A DNA stretch of 37,938 bases from Acidobacteriaceae bacterium (lineage in GTDB: Bacteria > Acidobacteriota > Terriglobia > Terriglobales > Acidobacteriaceae): contig PLBY01000069.1 in assembly GCA_003134655.1 (NCBI GenBank), positions 2,607 through 40,544 of the forward strand. The letters run 5' to 3'. The position numbers and the translations under genes are program-made. Positions 16,942-26,963 of this stretch are shown one piece after another (position 1 is the first letter of the stretch; every line of letters starts with the position of its first letter). The notes beneath the pieces were generated by a model. That model saw nothing but the letters and a program-made list of their open reading frames with translations, searched no databases and was not told where the DNA came from.

Positions 16942-19900
16942 TTGGACACATTCATCGATCAATTGAAAGCTCTCTGCGTCGTCTATCCGACCCGCGCCAA
17001 GTGGGTCTTTGTGCCGACACATGCGATCGGGAGGACGCTCGGCGATCGACTGGTTCTCGAAGGGACCGATTGGGCGAATCTCCGGTTCGTCACTCCCCTC
17101 GACGTCGCGCTGCGCATGGGAGCACCGTTTCTCGTCGAGCGCGGCATCGATCCTTCGGAAGAAGGGCTCGGACCCGCCCTCATCATGCGGTTACTTCTCG
17201 ATCTACCAGTCCAATCCGGATATTTCCGCCCGCTTGCGACCCAGCCCACGATGGCTCAGGCTCTCTGGATTACTCTCCGAGAGTTAAGGATGGCTGGCAT
17301 TCGCGCTGATAGCCTTGCTGCTTCTGCGTTCGTTTCAGGTACGAAACACTCGGAATTCCAGTCTCTCGTCGCTTCATACGAAGCGTTCCTTGCTGCCAAC
17401 GCGCGTGGGGATGTGGCCACGGTGTACGAGGAAGCGGTCCGGCACTTGGATTGGTGTCCGATCCAGCCACAAGACTGCTGGACCCAGTTGCCCGACGTAT
17501 TCTGGACCCCGCTTCAGGGCAAGCTTCTCGACGCCATGCCGGGGGAGCGCATAGTCCCGAAGTCAGCCGAGTTGCCGGGTTCGACTGTTCCTCGCCGGTT
17601 CGTCACCGCGGCCGTTCAGAGGGTTCCGCCGAACCCGGGTTCCCCCTTGGCGCACCTGCTTTCGCCGAAGCAAGTGGAGAAATCGCAAAACATCCAGCTC
17701 TTCCAAGCCGGTGGGCGCGATGCGGAAGTTGCGGAGGTCTTTCGACGCATCTTGGCGTCAAGACTGTCGCTGGACGAAGTCGAGATCTCATGCGCGACCG
17801 ATGCTTACGCGACCCTGATCTGGGAGAAAGCCTGCCGCTACGATTGGTCTGTAACGATTGCATCAGGGTTACCCGCTGCGCTTACCCGGCCCGGTCGTGC
17901 GCTCATGGGGTTGAGTTCGTGGATCGAGAGCAACTTTGCCGCCGGCGTTCTGCGCCGCCTACTGCAGTCCCGCGATCTTACCCTCGGAGCTTCCATCGAA
18001 ATCACTGCACCGCGAGCGGCAAGCATTCTCGCCAAAGCCGAGGCAGCTTGGGGCCGTGCCACGTATGGAGCATCGCTGGAACGGCTCGCAGCGAAGTACC
18101 GAACGTGGGCGACCAAGGAGGAGCTTTCGGACGACCAACGAACCTTCACCGTCGCGAAAGCGAACGAGGTCGATCAATTGCGCGGATGGATTGGCGATCT
18201 TCTCGCGGCGATTCCGGAGAACAATGCCGACCGCCCAATCAACCTTCAGCAGTTAGTCGAATGCGCCCTGAACTTCCTCAATACCTTCGCAGCAACCACC
18301 AGCGCGCTTGATGGAGCAGCGGCCTCGGCATTGCGAGACTCGATCGCGGAATTGAGGGCGCTCGGGTCCTTCAGTTGCTCCCTCGAAGACGGATTGCGGT
18401 TCCTTCGGGAGCGCGTCAGCGGCCTTAGCGTGGGGGCCGACCGGCCACGTCCCGGGCATCTGCATTTGTCGATGCTGTCGCAGGCGGGGTTCGCCAACCG
18501 AAAGTCGCTCTTCGTGGTCGGTCTCGAGGAAGGCCGGGTATTCCCCTCGTCCTTTGAGGATCCTGTGCTACTCGATACTGAACGGGAGCGCATCAATCCT
18601 CATCTACGCCGATCCGCCGACCGAATTGATGAGGCGGTTTATGCCTCGCTGAATCGCCTGGCTGCTGCCGGGGCTGACTCTGAGGCGGATGTTTGCCTGA
18701 GCTATTCATGCCGCGACTTGCGCGAGTATCGTCACACCTTCCCATCGTGGCTGATGCTCCAGGCGTACAGAGCCGCAAGCGGAGATCCGAACAAGTCCTA
18801 TGACCAACTGAGCCAGGCGCTTGGGCCGCCCAAGTCGTGCGTCCCCGAGTCTCCTTCAAGAGCGGTGGACGAAGCCGGCTGGTGGCTGAACGGTTTGACA
18901 CGTGCCGGGAGAGCGGGCAGGACGGCAGTCTTGCGGCAGTACCCAGCCCTGGCGGATGGGATTTTCGCGGACGAGCAGCGCGATTCACCGCGATTCACGG
19001 AATATGACGGTTTCGTTCCCCTAGCCGGAAAATCGCTTGACCCGTGCACACGGGAACAGGCAGTGTCGGCGACCCAACTGGAGGATGCGGCGGAATGCCC
19101 CTTCAGGCATTTTCTACAACGGGGCTTAGGAATCGATGCGGTGGATGACGGCAAGCGTGAAAGCGATGCGTGGCTCGATCCGCTCACCCGAGGCTCTGAA
19201 CTTCACGATCTGTATGCCTTGCTATTGCGGAAGTGCCGCAACGAACGCCGGAGCCCAAACTTAGCAAACGATCTCGAGTGGTTCTTGGTGCAAGGTCGAG
19301 ACGCACTCGCTCGGCTGCGGAAGGAGATGCCACCCCCATCGGACGAGGTCTTCGATCGCGAACATGGTCAATTTCTCGCGGACCTCAAGTTGTTTGTCGA
19401 AGCCGAATGCGAGGGCGACAGAGCGAGGACTCCGGTCGGCCTGGAAGTCACATTCGGAAGGCGCGGAGACGGATCGACGGAGCCGCTTGACCAGGCGGAG
19501 CCGATCGTCATCCCGTTGGGGAATGGATTGCGTTTCCGCCTCGCCGGTCGGATAGACAGAATCGACCAAATTGATCCCTCCTCGTTCCAGATCATCGACT
19601 ACAAGACGGGAGGCTATTTCGAAGCGGATTGGAAGGGCGTGTTTGCGGGCGGGAAGCTGTTGCAGCACGCATTGTACGGACTTGCCGCCGCCGAACTGCT
19701 TCGGCGCCAACACCAGCGTCCCACCATACTCGGTGGCGAGTACTATTTTTCGGCCGCGAAAGGCGGGCAGGAGCGAGTGTCCATCAAGAAGCAGCCGGCG
19801 GCTGCTGTGACCGCAGTCCTGGCGGACCTGAGGCAGGTCATCGCGTCCGGATTGTTCGTACACGCCACTGACGAGTCAGCCTGCAAGTGGTGCAAGCTAG

Positions 19901-19995
19901 GCGCAGCATGCGGCGCAAATCCTTTTGAACGGGCGCGAGCGAAGGTTGCCGATCCAAAGTTGGAGCCATACCGAAGGTTGGTCGCGCATGAGTAA
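16942..19995 (+). CDS. AddB/RecB-like Fe-S nuclease subunit
   Basis: This is a 1017-residue protein resembling AddB, the nuclease/scaffold subunit of helicase-nuclease complexes. The middle contains degenerate helicase-like sequence (SLFVVGLEEGRVFPSSFEDP, as in the AddB pseudo-helicase). The C-terminal 300 residues form a RecB-type nuclease: GRIDRID with D872, IIDYKTG with D886 and K888. Four cysteines, C719 (AAECPFRHFL) and C981/C984/C990 (CKWCKLGAAC), match the AddB iron-sulfur staple. No Walker A motif is evident at the N terminus, so DNA translocation must come from the partner encoded next. Start is TTG 16942 with GAGGT close upstream. It overlaps the AddA-like gene by eight bases. The complex would resect double-strand breaks or destroy invading linear DNA. 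Confidence 0.87.
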   Translation: MDTFIDQLKALCVVYPTRAKWVFVPTHAIGRTLGDRLVLEGTDWANLRFVTPLDVALRMGAPFLVERGIDPSEEGLGPALIMRLLLDLPVQSGYFRPLATQPTMAQALWITLRELRMAGIRADSLAASAFVSGTKHSEFQSLVASYEAFLAANARGDVATVYEEAVRHLDWCPIQPQDCWTQLPDVFWTPLQGKLLDAMPGERIVPKSAELPGSTVPRRFVTAAVQRVPPNPGSPLAHLLSPKQVEKSQNIQLFQAGGRDAEVAEVFRRILASRLSLDEVEISCATDAYATLIWEKACRYDWSVTIASGLPAALTRPGRALMGLSSWIESNFAAGVLRRLLQSRDLTLGASIEITAPRAASILAKAEAAWGRATYGASLERLAAKYRTWATKEELSDDQRTFTVAKANEVDQLRGWIGDLLAAIPENNADRPINLQQLVECALNFLNTFAATTSALDGAAASALRDSIAELRALGSFSCSLEDGLRFLRERVSGLSVGADRPRPGHLHLSMLSQAGFANRKSLFVVGLEEGRVFPSSFEDPVLLDTERERINPHLRRSADRIDEAVYASLNRLAAAGADSEADVCLSYSCRDLREYRHTFPSWLMLQAYRAASGDPNKSYDQLSQALGPPKSCVPESPSRAVDEAGWWLNGLTRAGRAGRTAVLRQYPALADGIFADEQRDSPRFTEYDGFVPLAGKSLDPCTREQAVSATQLEDAAECPFRHFLQRGLGIDAVDDGKRESDAWLDPLTRGSELHDLYALLLRKCRNERRSPNLANDLEWFLVQGRDALARLRKEMPPPSDEVFDREHGQFLADLKLFVEAECEGDRARTPVGLEVTFGRRGDGSTEPLDQAEPIVIPLGNGLRFRLAGRIDRIDQIDPSSFQIIDYKTGGYFEADWKGVFAGGKLLQHALYGLAAAELLRRQHQRPTILGGEYYFSAAKGGQERVSIKKQPAAAVTAVLADLRQVIASGLFVHATDESACKWCKLGAACGANPFERARAKVADPKLEPYRRLVAHE

Positions 19996-22900
19996 TGAGA
20001 ACACGTTAAACGACCAGCGCACGCGGGATCGGATCGTGTCCGAGCTCGATAAAAACCTGCTCGTCGAAGCCGGTGCAGGATCGGGCAAAACACACATGAT
20101 GGCGGCTCGGATGGCGGCGGGCGTCGCAAGCGGCGCATACGCGATCGAACGGATGGCCGCCGTAACGTTCACGCGGAAAGCGGCTGCCGAGCTGCGCGGA
20201 CGGTTTCAGCTTGCTCTCGAGTCGGAGCTGGCCCGGACAAGCGATGTCAGTTTTGCAAGTCGATTGCGGTCAGCGCTGTCGAATCTTGAGCGTTTCTTCG
20301 CCGGCACTATCCATTCTTTCTGCGCTCACCTTCTACGGGAGCGCCCGGTGGAAGCTGGAGTTTCACCAGGGTTCACGGAGCTTGAGGAAATTCAGGACAC
20401 CTTACTTCGACGGCAAAGCTGGCGTGATTTCCGTATCCAGGCAAAGGGGGCGGGCGATCCACTGATCCTGGAACTGCTTGACGCCGGGATCCGGGCGTCC
20501 GATCTCGACCGGGCATTCGATACCGTATGCCTCTACGAGGAGGTTAGTTTCCCGCCTGGAGAAGGGACTTGTCCTGACGCATCGGCACCGTGGAAGGCGC
20601 TCGACGCATTCTGGGACGCTATCGTAAATAAACTGCCGCGGCCGATTCCCGAAGAGACAACGTGCGCTACGCAAAAGGTAGCTCGTCGGTTCTTCGGCCA
20701 AATTCGAGTTGCTGCGGGACAAGGTCGGCGTCCAGCTGCACTCGTACCGCTCCTCGAAGCTTGGGATTTCACCCCACGCATTGTCCAATACCAGTGGTCT
20801 GCCGATCCGGCCGCCAAGAAGAAGATCGCACGGGAAATCGAAGCGCTTCATGGAGCATTTCGGACGAATACGATCGAGCCTTTCCTGTCGCAGTGGCGCC
20901 AGTACATTTACCGCATAGGCATCACCCTGCTTACCCGCGCTCGCACCCAGGCAGCTGCGGATCGTCGTCGTCAGAACACATTGAACTATGGTGATCTGCT
21001 GCAATTGACCGCCCGCGTCCTGCGAGAGAACGCCGACGTGAGGCGAGCCCTTCAGGAAAAGTATCGATGGCTGTTCGTCGATGAATTTCAGGACACCGAT
21101 CCGGTTCAGGCGGAGATCATGTTTCTGTTGTCGGGTGAGCCGGAGCCGCCGGGCGGGTTGCCGCAAGCAGCGGCGACTGACTGGCGGAAAACGAGGTTGC
21201 GCCCGGGCGCACTGTTTGTCGTTGGCGATCCAAAGCAATCGATTTATCGCTTTCGACGAGCCGATATCGACATCTACAACGAGGTCAGCGCAAAAATTGC
21301 GGAGCCGGATACGGGCGAGGTGCTGCCGTTGACGACTAATTTCCGGTCGGTTCCCGTCCTCTGCGAATGGGCCAACATTGTCTTCCGCCAACAGTTTCCG
21401 CCCAATCCGACCGCGTATTCGCCAAAGTTTGCGCCGCTCGATGCGAATAGAAGCTCCCGAAAATCGGAAAACGGCGTCTTCACTTTGACGGTTCCGCAGA
21501 CAATAAACGAATGGGACGTCGCAAAAACGGAAGGAGAGAAAATCGCAAGTTTCATCAGGAGCGAGGTGGACTCGCAACGGCGCAAATGGGGCGATTTTCT
21601 GATCCTCACGCGCAAGAAGAAGAATCTTGAGCAGTATGCCAGTGCGCTCGAGGCGCTGGAGATTCCGATGGAGGTCAACGGCGCCGGTGCGTTCGGCGAT
21701 TCGCGGGAGGTCAGGCAACTTGCGCTCTTGCTGAACGCTCTGGCAGACCCTCAGGATACGGTGTCGCTGGTAGGCGTCTTGCGCGGTCCGTTTTTCGGAC
21801 TCAGCGACCAAGAGTTGTTCGCTTATCGCCAAGCCGGCGGGTGGTTCAGCATCTCTAGCGAAGTCAACGCCGACATTGCCGAAGCCAAAAGAGTCGCCAC
21901 CGCTATCGCTTCGCTTCGACAGATGTTCCGCTGGACTCAGACGATGCCAGTTGGCGCCGCCTTAGAGCGCATCCTTGAGTACACGGGTTACCTCGCATTG
22001 GCAGCGACTAGCCCCAGCGGAGGCGAGGCCGGTGATTTGTTCCATGCGATTGATCGGGTACGGAGCATCGTGGAGGACGGACTGAGCCTGATTGATGCGG
22101 CCGCCGCACTCGAGGACGACGCCGAGGAATCGAGCGAGGTCGAGTCGCGGCCGCTTGAGCCCGGCCGGGGAGAGGTTGTCCGCCTCATGAACCTGCACAA
22201 AGCGAAGGGGCTCGAGGCTCGGGTCGTTTTCTTGGCTGACCCGTGCAGTGGGGCAGGACGGTGGGCCGACGTGCGGATTATTCGCGAGGGTTCAAGCTCG
22301 AGAGGATATTTCCGGCTGACGTGCGAGTTCGGGAAGGGGAAGAAGGTGGTAGGCGAGCCGGCCGGATGGGCAGCCTACGAGGCCGAAGAGCTTCGCTATC
22401 TGGAGGCTGAAGAAAGTCGGCTATTGTACGTCGCGGCTACTCGAGCCCGTGACGCACTGATCATTGGTCGATGGGCTAAGGCGGGCGGCAGGGGCAAGAG
22501 ACCTTGGGCCGTATTCGATCGGTTTCTTGGAGGTGCCTGTGAGTTGGAGGTTCCGAAAACGGTCGCGTTGCCCCCGAGCCGGAAGGTTGATCTTTCTGCC
22601 GCAGCCGCAGATCGTGCGATGGCTACGAGAGTTGCTGCTCATGATCGGGCTCGTAGTCCTTCGTGGTCTGCCAGCTCAGTGACATCTGAGGCGCATCGCA
22701 TCCCGAAGATCCTCAAGGCTGAAGATGTTTCCGCGGACGATCCGACGCGCGTGGTTTCCACGGATACGCCCAGCCGTCGCGCGGACGCAGGCATGCTTTG
22801 GGGAACCTTGGTCCATGGACTGCTGGAGCATGCGATGCGGCACAAGAGCGCGACAAGAGACGATCTGCGCCGGCTTGCGATGTGGTTGACGATCGCGGAA

Positions 22901-23251
22901 CCGGAGCTGCGGACGGTGATTGAAGAGGCGCTCGATACAGTACAAGCCGTGTCCGGAGCCGAGTTTTGGAAAGAGGCGCGAGCATCGGCGGAATGCCACG
23001 AAGAGACGCCGTTTGGGATCCGAATCGAAGGCGGGACCGTTATGAAGGTTTTGTCCGGGACAATTGATCTCGTTTACCGGCAGGGGGACAGCTGGCATCT
23101 GCTTGACTACAAGACTGACACTCACACTTTGGAAGCCGATCTTCGTACTAAGTACGGACCTCAGATTGATGCTTACGAGAAAGCGTGGAGCCGAATCGTC
23201 CAAGCTAAAGTTACAACGGCTTTTGTCCCGGCGAAGACTGATGGGGCTTGA
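19988..23251 (+). CDS. AddA-like UvrD helicase-nuclease
   Basis: This is a 1087-residue superfamily 1 helicase with a C-terminal nuclease. It has Walker A EAGAGSGKT (27-35), motif Ia AAVTFTRKAAAELRGR, motif II VDEFQDTD (D365/E366), motif III VGDPKQSIYRFRRAD, motif IV TTNFRS, and motifs V/VI VRLMNLHKAKGLEARVVFL and RLLYVAATRARDAL. The C-terminal RecB-type nuclease has GTIDLVY and LLDYKTD (D1040, K1042). These are all the residues expected for an active 3'-5' helicase and nuclease. ATG 19988 is chosen over the upstream in-frame start at 19925 because it lies at the AddB-like stop and begins the conserved region. It pairs with the preceding gene as an AddAB-type complex. The DUF499 gene follows after 122 bases, so the pair may serve the same defence island. 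Confidence 0.92.
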   Translation: MSNENTLNDQRTRDRIVSELDKNLLVEAGAGSGKTHMMAARMAAGVASGAYAIERMAAVTFTRKAAAELRGRFQLALESELARTSDVSFASRLRSALSNLERFFAGTIHSFCAHLLRERPVEAGVSPGFTELEEIQDTLLRRQSWRDFRIQAKGAGDPLILELLDAGIRASDLDRAFDTVCLYEEVSFPPGEGTCPDASAPWKALDAFWDAIVNKLPRPIPEETTCATQKVARRFFGQIRVAAGQGRRPAALVPLLEAWDFTPRIVQYQWSADPAAKKKIAREIEALHGAFRTNTIEPFLSQWRQYIYRIGITLLTRARTQAAADRRRQNTLNYGDLLQLTARVLRENADVRRALQEKYRWLFVDEFQDTDPVQAEIMFLLSGEPEPPGGLPQAAATDWRKTRLRPGALFVVGDPKQSIYRFRRADIDIYNEVSAKIAEPDTGEVLPLTTNFRSVPVLCEWANIVFRQQFPPNPTAYSPKFAPLDANRSSRKSENGVFTLTVPQTINEWDVAKTEGEKIASFIRSEVDSQRRKWGDFLILTRKKKNLEQYASALEALEIPMEVNGAGAFGDSREVRQLALLLNALADPQDTVSLVGVLRGPFFGLSDQELFAYRQAGGWFSISSEVNADIAEAKRVATAIASLRQMFRWTQTMPVGAALERILEYTGYLALAATSPSGGEAGDLFHAIDRVRSIVEDGLSLIDAAAALEDDAEESSEVESRPLEPGRGEVVRLMNLHKAKGLEARVVFLADPCSGAGRWADVRIIREGSSSRGYFRLTCEFGKGKKVVGEPAGWAAYEAEELRYLEAEESRLLYVAATRARDALIIGRWAKAGGRGKRPWAVFDRFLGGACELEVPKTVALPPSRKVDLSAAAADRAMATRVAAHDRARSPSWSASSVTSEAHRIPKILKAEDVSADDPTRVVSTDTPSRRADAGMLWGTLVHGLLEHAMRHKSATRDDLRRLAMWLTIAEPELRTVIEEALDTVQAVSGAEFWKEARASAECHEETPFGIRIEGGTVMKVLSGTIDLVYRQGDSWHLLDYKTDTHTLEADLRTKYGPQIDAYEKAWSRIVQAKVTTAFVPAKTDGA

Positions 23252-23332
23252 AGTGGCCGGACCGCGAGAACGACGGAGATTCCAAGCCGAACCGCGTGCC
23301 TGCATACAAAGATCGCATCGTGTTTTCGGGGG

Positions 23333-23338
23333 TATAAT
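23333..23338 (+). promoter_or_regulatory. Candidate -10 box for the DUF499 cassette
   Basis: A perfect TATAAT lies in the 122-base gap between the AddA-like gene and the DUF499 gene, about 35 bases before the TTG start. No good -35 hexamer is seen 16-18 bases upstream, so an activator may be needed, or the match is by chance. Confidence 0.35.
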
Positions 23339-23373
23339 CACATGCTTCTCCTAATTCTAATCGGAGCAATAAC

Positions 23374-26300
23374 TTGGGATCATTAGCCCAGCGCCCCCTT
23401 TCGACCCAGCGACTGATATTTGATCTCTGCGAACCCCGTGCCGATGTGCTCAAGGGCGTCACGGACGCTGATTTCGCGGCTGACCTTGCGAAAGTAATTC
23501 GCGGAGTTGCACCCGAGGAATACTTGAAGCCCAACAAGTTCTTCGCGACCACGTATCCGACTCGCGGCCTCAAGAATTTGCTGGTGAACGTATGCGCTCG
23601 GCTTACAGGAACCGGGAACGAAGTCGCGTCAATTTTTCGACTAGACACCAGCTACGGTGGTGGTAAGACGCATGGACTGATCGCATTAGTGCACGCTGCA
23701 AACGGCATGCAAGGTGTGTCGAATGTATCGGAGTTTATCGATCCAGCACTTGTTCCGAAGAAGAAAGTGCGCGTAGCCGCATTCGATGGAGAGAATGCAG
23801 ACCCCGCAAACGGGCGATCTATGGGAGCGGGTGTTTTCGCTCATACTCCTTGGGGCGAGATCGCATTTGGACTGGCCGGAAAAGTTGGATATGAGCGAAT
23901 TCGCCGCAGCGATGAGCAGATGGTTGCTCCCGGTGCTGAGACTATCGCGGAGTTGTTCGGCAACGAGCCGACGCTCATCCTTCTAGACGAACTTTCCGTC
24001 TACCTTCGCAAGGCCATGAAAGCCGCGCCAGGCGCTGGCGATCAGTTGACGGCTTTCCTCACGTCATTGTTCAAGGCAATCGAAAGCTCCAGTCACGCAG
24101 CGCTGGTCTATACGTTGGCGATTGGTAAAGACGGCCAACCGATGGATGCCTATGCTTCGGAGAACCAGTACATCGCAGATCGTATGGCGGAGGCTGAAAG
24201 TGTTTCGGCGCGAAAAGCGACGTTACTTAATCCGACGGAAGACGATGAGACGGTGAAGGTGCTTCGTCGTCGCTTGTTTGAGAAGGTGGATGAAGCCAAG
24301 GCAGGGGAGATCATCGCCGCCTATCACGGGCTGTGGTCCGCCAATAGGGAAGGGCTCGCGCCTGAGGCTGGCCGGCCGGAAACGGTTGAGGAATTCCAGA
24401 TAAGCTATCCAATCCACCCCGAAGTGCTTGATGTGTTGACTTCGAAGATGGCAACGCTTTCAAACTTTCAGCGCGTCCGTGGCATGCTGCGTATCTTGAC
24501 CCGCACCATTGCGCACATTTGGGCTAACCGCCCACCGGATGCCACAGCGATCCATCTGCATCACATTGATGTCGGATACGGTCCTATCTTGCAAGAGATT
24601 GTGACCCGCCTTCAGCAATCAGCATTTGTGCCGGCCATCCGCAACGATGTCACCGGTGCCGAGCCTGCAAAGGCTCTAGCTCAGGAGATTGATGAAGCAA
24701 GTTACAGAGGTCTTCCGCCGTATGGAACCTACGTTGCGCGGACAGTTTTTCTGAATTCGCTAGCGTTTAACGAACCGTTGAAGGGAGTGACACCTGAGCG
24801 CCTGCGCTATTCAATCCTGGGTCCCGGAACTGACATCGGATTTATAGAGGATGCAAGAAAGAAGTTTATCGCTTCGTCGGCCTACCTCGATGATCGCCCG
24901 ACGGCGCCGATGCGGTTTCTGGCGGAAGCAAACCTGACGCAAATGATTCGCCGCCAGGAACAGCATGTTGATAAGGCTCAAGCGCGGGCTGAGCTGAACG
25001 ATGAGATCAAGCGAATCTTTGGGCCAGGCAGGTTCCAGATGATTCCCTTTCCGGCGGGACCGTACGAAGTGCCCGATGAGATTGGCGACGGCCGCCCACT
25101 GCTCTCACTGATGTCTTATGACGGTGTAACGGTTGGTGGATCGATCGATGCCGTCCCTGAGCTCATCGCCAAGATTTTCGATCGCAAAGGGGCAGCTGGC
25201 ACAGACTTCCGTAGCTTCCGAAACAATTTGGTCTTCCTTGTGGCTGACGATGCGCGCAAGGACGACATGCGCTCCAAGATGATCCGTCGCCTGGCATTGA
25301 TCGAAATGAAGAGCGCAGAGCGATTAAAGGAGCTCGCGGATCACCAGCAAAACAAGATAAAGGAGCTGGAATCGAAATCGCTCACTGAGCTGGCTGTGGC
25401 AATCCAGCAGTGCTATAGGCATCTATTTTATCCGTCGCGAAACCGGGTTGGAACGAGCGACGTTGACCTCGCGCATACCGCTCTCGACGTGCATGCGACA
25501 GGAAATCATCCTGGGGAAGGTCAGCGGGCGGTCACGCTCGGATTGCAAGACCTTAACAAGTTGCGTGTGCCGGGAGATGAGCCGGATTCACCGACATATA
25601 TTCGTGATCGCACTCCACTGCGCAAAGGGCAAATTACGGTTGCCGCTTTGCGCGACGAGTTCCGCCGTGACCCAGCGCTGCCAATCCTGGTTGAGAATGA
25701 CACCTTTGTTAAGGCGATTCATCGTGGCGTCGAGCAGGGCGAGTACGTCTATCGTCGGGGCGAGTTGCTTTACGGCAAAGGCGACCCGATGGCGATGATT
25801 ATCGTCGATGAGCAGTCTGTGATCTTCACCAGTGGGTACGCGCAGCAGCACAGTATCTGGCCGCGTCAGGCTCAACCACAGCCTGGCGGGGACGCAGGAA
25901 CTGGTTCGGGGACGCCGAGTGGCGGAGGGCTCTTCGGACCCGGAGCTGGTCCGATAGCGACACCCGGAGGCGGTCCGGGCTTTTCCAGTGGTGGCTCGGT
26001 CGCAACCGTTGCGCCTGGGCAGAAGCAATTCACCGCGCAGGGAATACTTCGGGAGGCTTTGGTTAAACTCTGGGAACAAGCGCGCGCTGCGAAGGTTGCG
26101 AAGATCGGTGCCATCGAGATCCAGATGTACGAGGCCGGCGATGCATTCAAGTTGCTTGGAATAATCGGCGGCGTGAGCAATGCAACAAAGAGTGTCACGT
26201 TTGTTGGCGGCTATGGTACGAAGGAAAAGAGTGAGTTCCAGTTCGACTTTCGCGGTTCTGTCGAAGATGCCAAGCCAGTAAAGGAGTTCCTCGATGCGCA

Positions 26301-26463
26301 GTTCCGAGCGGCGAATCAGCAGGATCTGAAGACCACCTATGGACTTCGTTTTGAACAAGGGCTTGATCTTGCGGGTGAGGCTGCCGATAAGCTCACAGAG
26401 AAGCTGGTGAAATTTGCCAGCGCCGCGGCCTACGTCACGGCGGTTGCGGAGGTGCAACAATGA
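23374..26463 (+). CDS. DUF499 P-loop ATPase (defence-island type)
   Basis: This is a 1029-residue ATPase with early P-loop YGGGKTH (GGGKT 95-99) and Walker B LILLDELSVYL (D205/E206). The layout (FFATTYPTRGLKNLL before the P-loop, VRVAAFDGENADP after it) is that of DUF499 proteins, which are repeatedly found beside DUF1156 methyltransferases and SNF2 helicases in defence islands. Near residues 834-875 there is a long Gly/Pro/Ser linker joining a C-terminal domain that contains FVGGYGTKEKSEFQFDF. Start is TTG 23374 with GGAG at 23362-23365. The stop overlaps the next ATG (ATGA), the first coupling of a five-gene cassette. It probably acts as the motor or sensor of the system. Confidence 0.9.
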   Translation: MGSLAQRPLSTQRLIFDLCEPRADVLKGVTDADFAADLAKVIRGVAPEEYLKPNKFFATTYPTRGLKNLLVNVCARLTGTGNEVASIFRLDTSYGGGKTHGLIALVHAANGMQGVSNVSEFIDPALVPKKKVRVAAFDGENADPANGRSMGAGVFAHTPWGEIAFGLAGKVGYERIRRSDEQMVAPGAETIAELFGNEPTLILLDELSVYLRKAMKAAPGAGDQLTAFLTSLFKAIESSSHAALVYTLAIGKDGQPMDAYASENQYIADRMAEAESVSARKATLLNPTEDDETVKVLRRRLFEKVDEAKAGEIIAAYHGLWSANREGLAPEAGRPETVEEFQISYPIHPEVLDVLTSKMATLSNFQRVRGMLRILTRTIAHIWANRPPDATAIHLHHIDVGYGPILQEIVTRLQQSAFVPAIRNDVTGAEPAKALAQEIDEASYRGLPPYGTYVARTVFLNSLAFNEPLKGVTPERLRYSILGPGTDIGFIEDARKKFIASSAYLDDRPTAPMRFLAEANLTQMIRRQEQHVDKAQARAELNDEIKRIFGPGRFQMIPFPAGPYEVPDEIGDGRPLLSLMSYDGVTVGGSIDAVPELIAKIFDRKGAAGTDFRSFRNNLVFLVADDARKDDMRSKMIRRLALIEMKSAERLKELADHQQNKIKELESKSLTELAVAIQQCYRHLFYPSRNRVGTSDVDLAHTALDVHATGNHPGEGQRAVTLGLQDLNKLRVPGDEPDSPTYIRDRTPLRKGQITVAALRDEFRRDPALPILVENDTFVKAIHRGVEQGEYVYRRGELLYGKGDPMAMIIVDEQSVIFTSGYAQQHSIWPRQAQPQPGGDAGTGSGTPSGGGLFGPGAGPIATPGGGPGFSSGGSVATVAPGQKQFTAQGILREALVKLWEQARAAKVAKIGAIEIQMYEAGDAFKLLGIIGGVSNATKSVTFVGGYGTKEKSEFQFDFRGSVEDAKPVKEFLDAQFRAANQQDLKTTYGLRFEQGLDLAGEAADKLTEKLVKFASAAAYVTAVAEVQQ

Positions 26464-26954
26464 GCAGTGCTACTAACAGGATTCCCCGCATGAGGCTGGT
26501 TGAGACACCAAAATCGGTGCCGCAGTACGAAGTGCGCGTCCGGAACCATAGCGTAGGGGATACCGAAATTGAGGTCTGGGAGATGCCCTCGCCCGCTAGT
26601 CCGCAGTTAAAAGCTGCTGTTCGGGTTGCAGGTCTCCGAGGACGAAATCTTGAACTGGTGGAGCACCGTGTTCTGCGCCGTTTGAATCAAGCTGGGATGC
26701 GCTTGCCGCGATCGTCTGACAGAGTGCGCGGCTACAACATTACTGAGGAATCGGCGCTGAGGTTGGGGCTGTTGTTTCGCGCCCTGGCACCTATGCGCAG
26801 CCGTGATCGGATGCGGTCGGTTACCGAGGGCATCGAGGCGATGGGACGCGAAGAGGCAGCCTACTGGCTCGGGATGGCCATGCACCGGAAGAACCCCCGA
26901 CGCGTCCTAACGGCGCTCCGGTATCTCCTCACCGAACCCACGCACAAGAACTGA
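26460..26954 (+). CDS. Small conserved-context protein of the DUF499/DUF1156 cassette
   Basis: This is a 164-residue basic protein that I cannot name. The N-terminal half is beta-rich (YEVRVRNHSVGDTEIEVWEM); the C-terminal half is helical with many Arg (LRLGLLFRALAPMRSRDRMR, MHRKNPRRVLTALRYLL). The DUF499 stop overlaps its ATG by four bases, and the methyltransferase gene follows nine bases after its stop. The location between two defence genes suggests a structural or DNA-contact subunit joining ATPase and methyltransferase. No enzymatic motif is visible. Confidence 0.75.
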   Translation: MSSATNRIPRMRLVETPKSVPQYEVRVRNHSVGDTEIEVWEMPSPASPQLKAAVRVAGLRGRNLELVEHRVLRRLNQAGMRLPRSSDRVRGYNITEESALRLGLLFRALAPMRSRDRMRSVTEGIEAMGREEAAYWLGMAMHRKNPRRVLTALRYLLTEPTHKN

Positions 26955-26963
26955 AAGGCCTCG

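Noticed and set aside
17451..18311. 286-codon plus-strand frame inside the AddB-like gene
   Set aside because: Out-of-frame overlap with a conserved nuclease gene; low-complexity Arg/Ser/Gly composition.
20402..21832. 476-codon minus-strand frame
   Set aside because: It lies wholly opposite the AddA-like helicase, whose motifs are intact; composition is Arg/Leu-rich shadow sequence.
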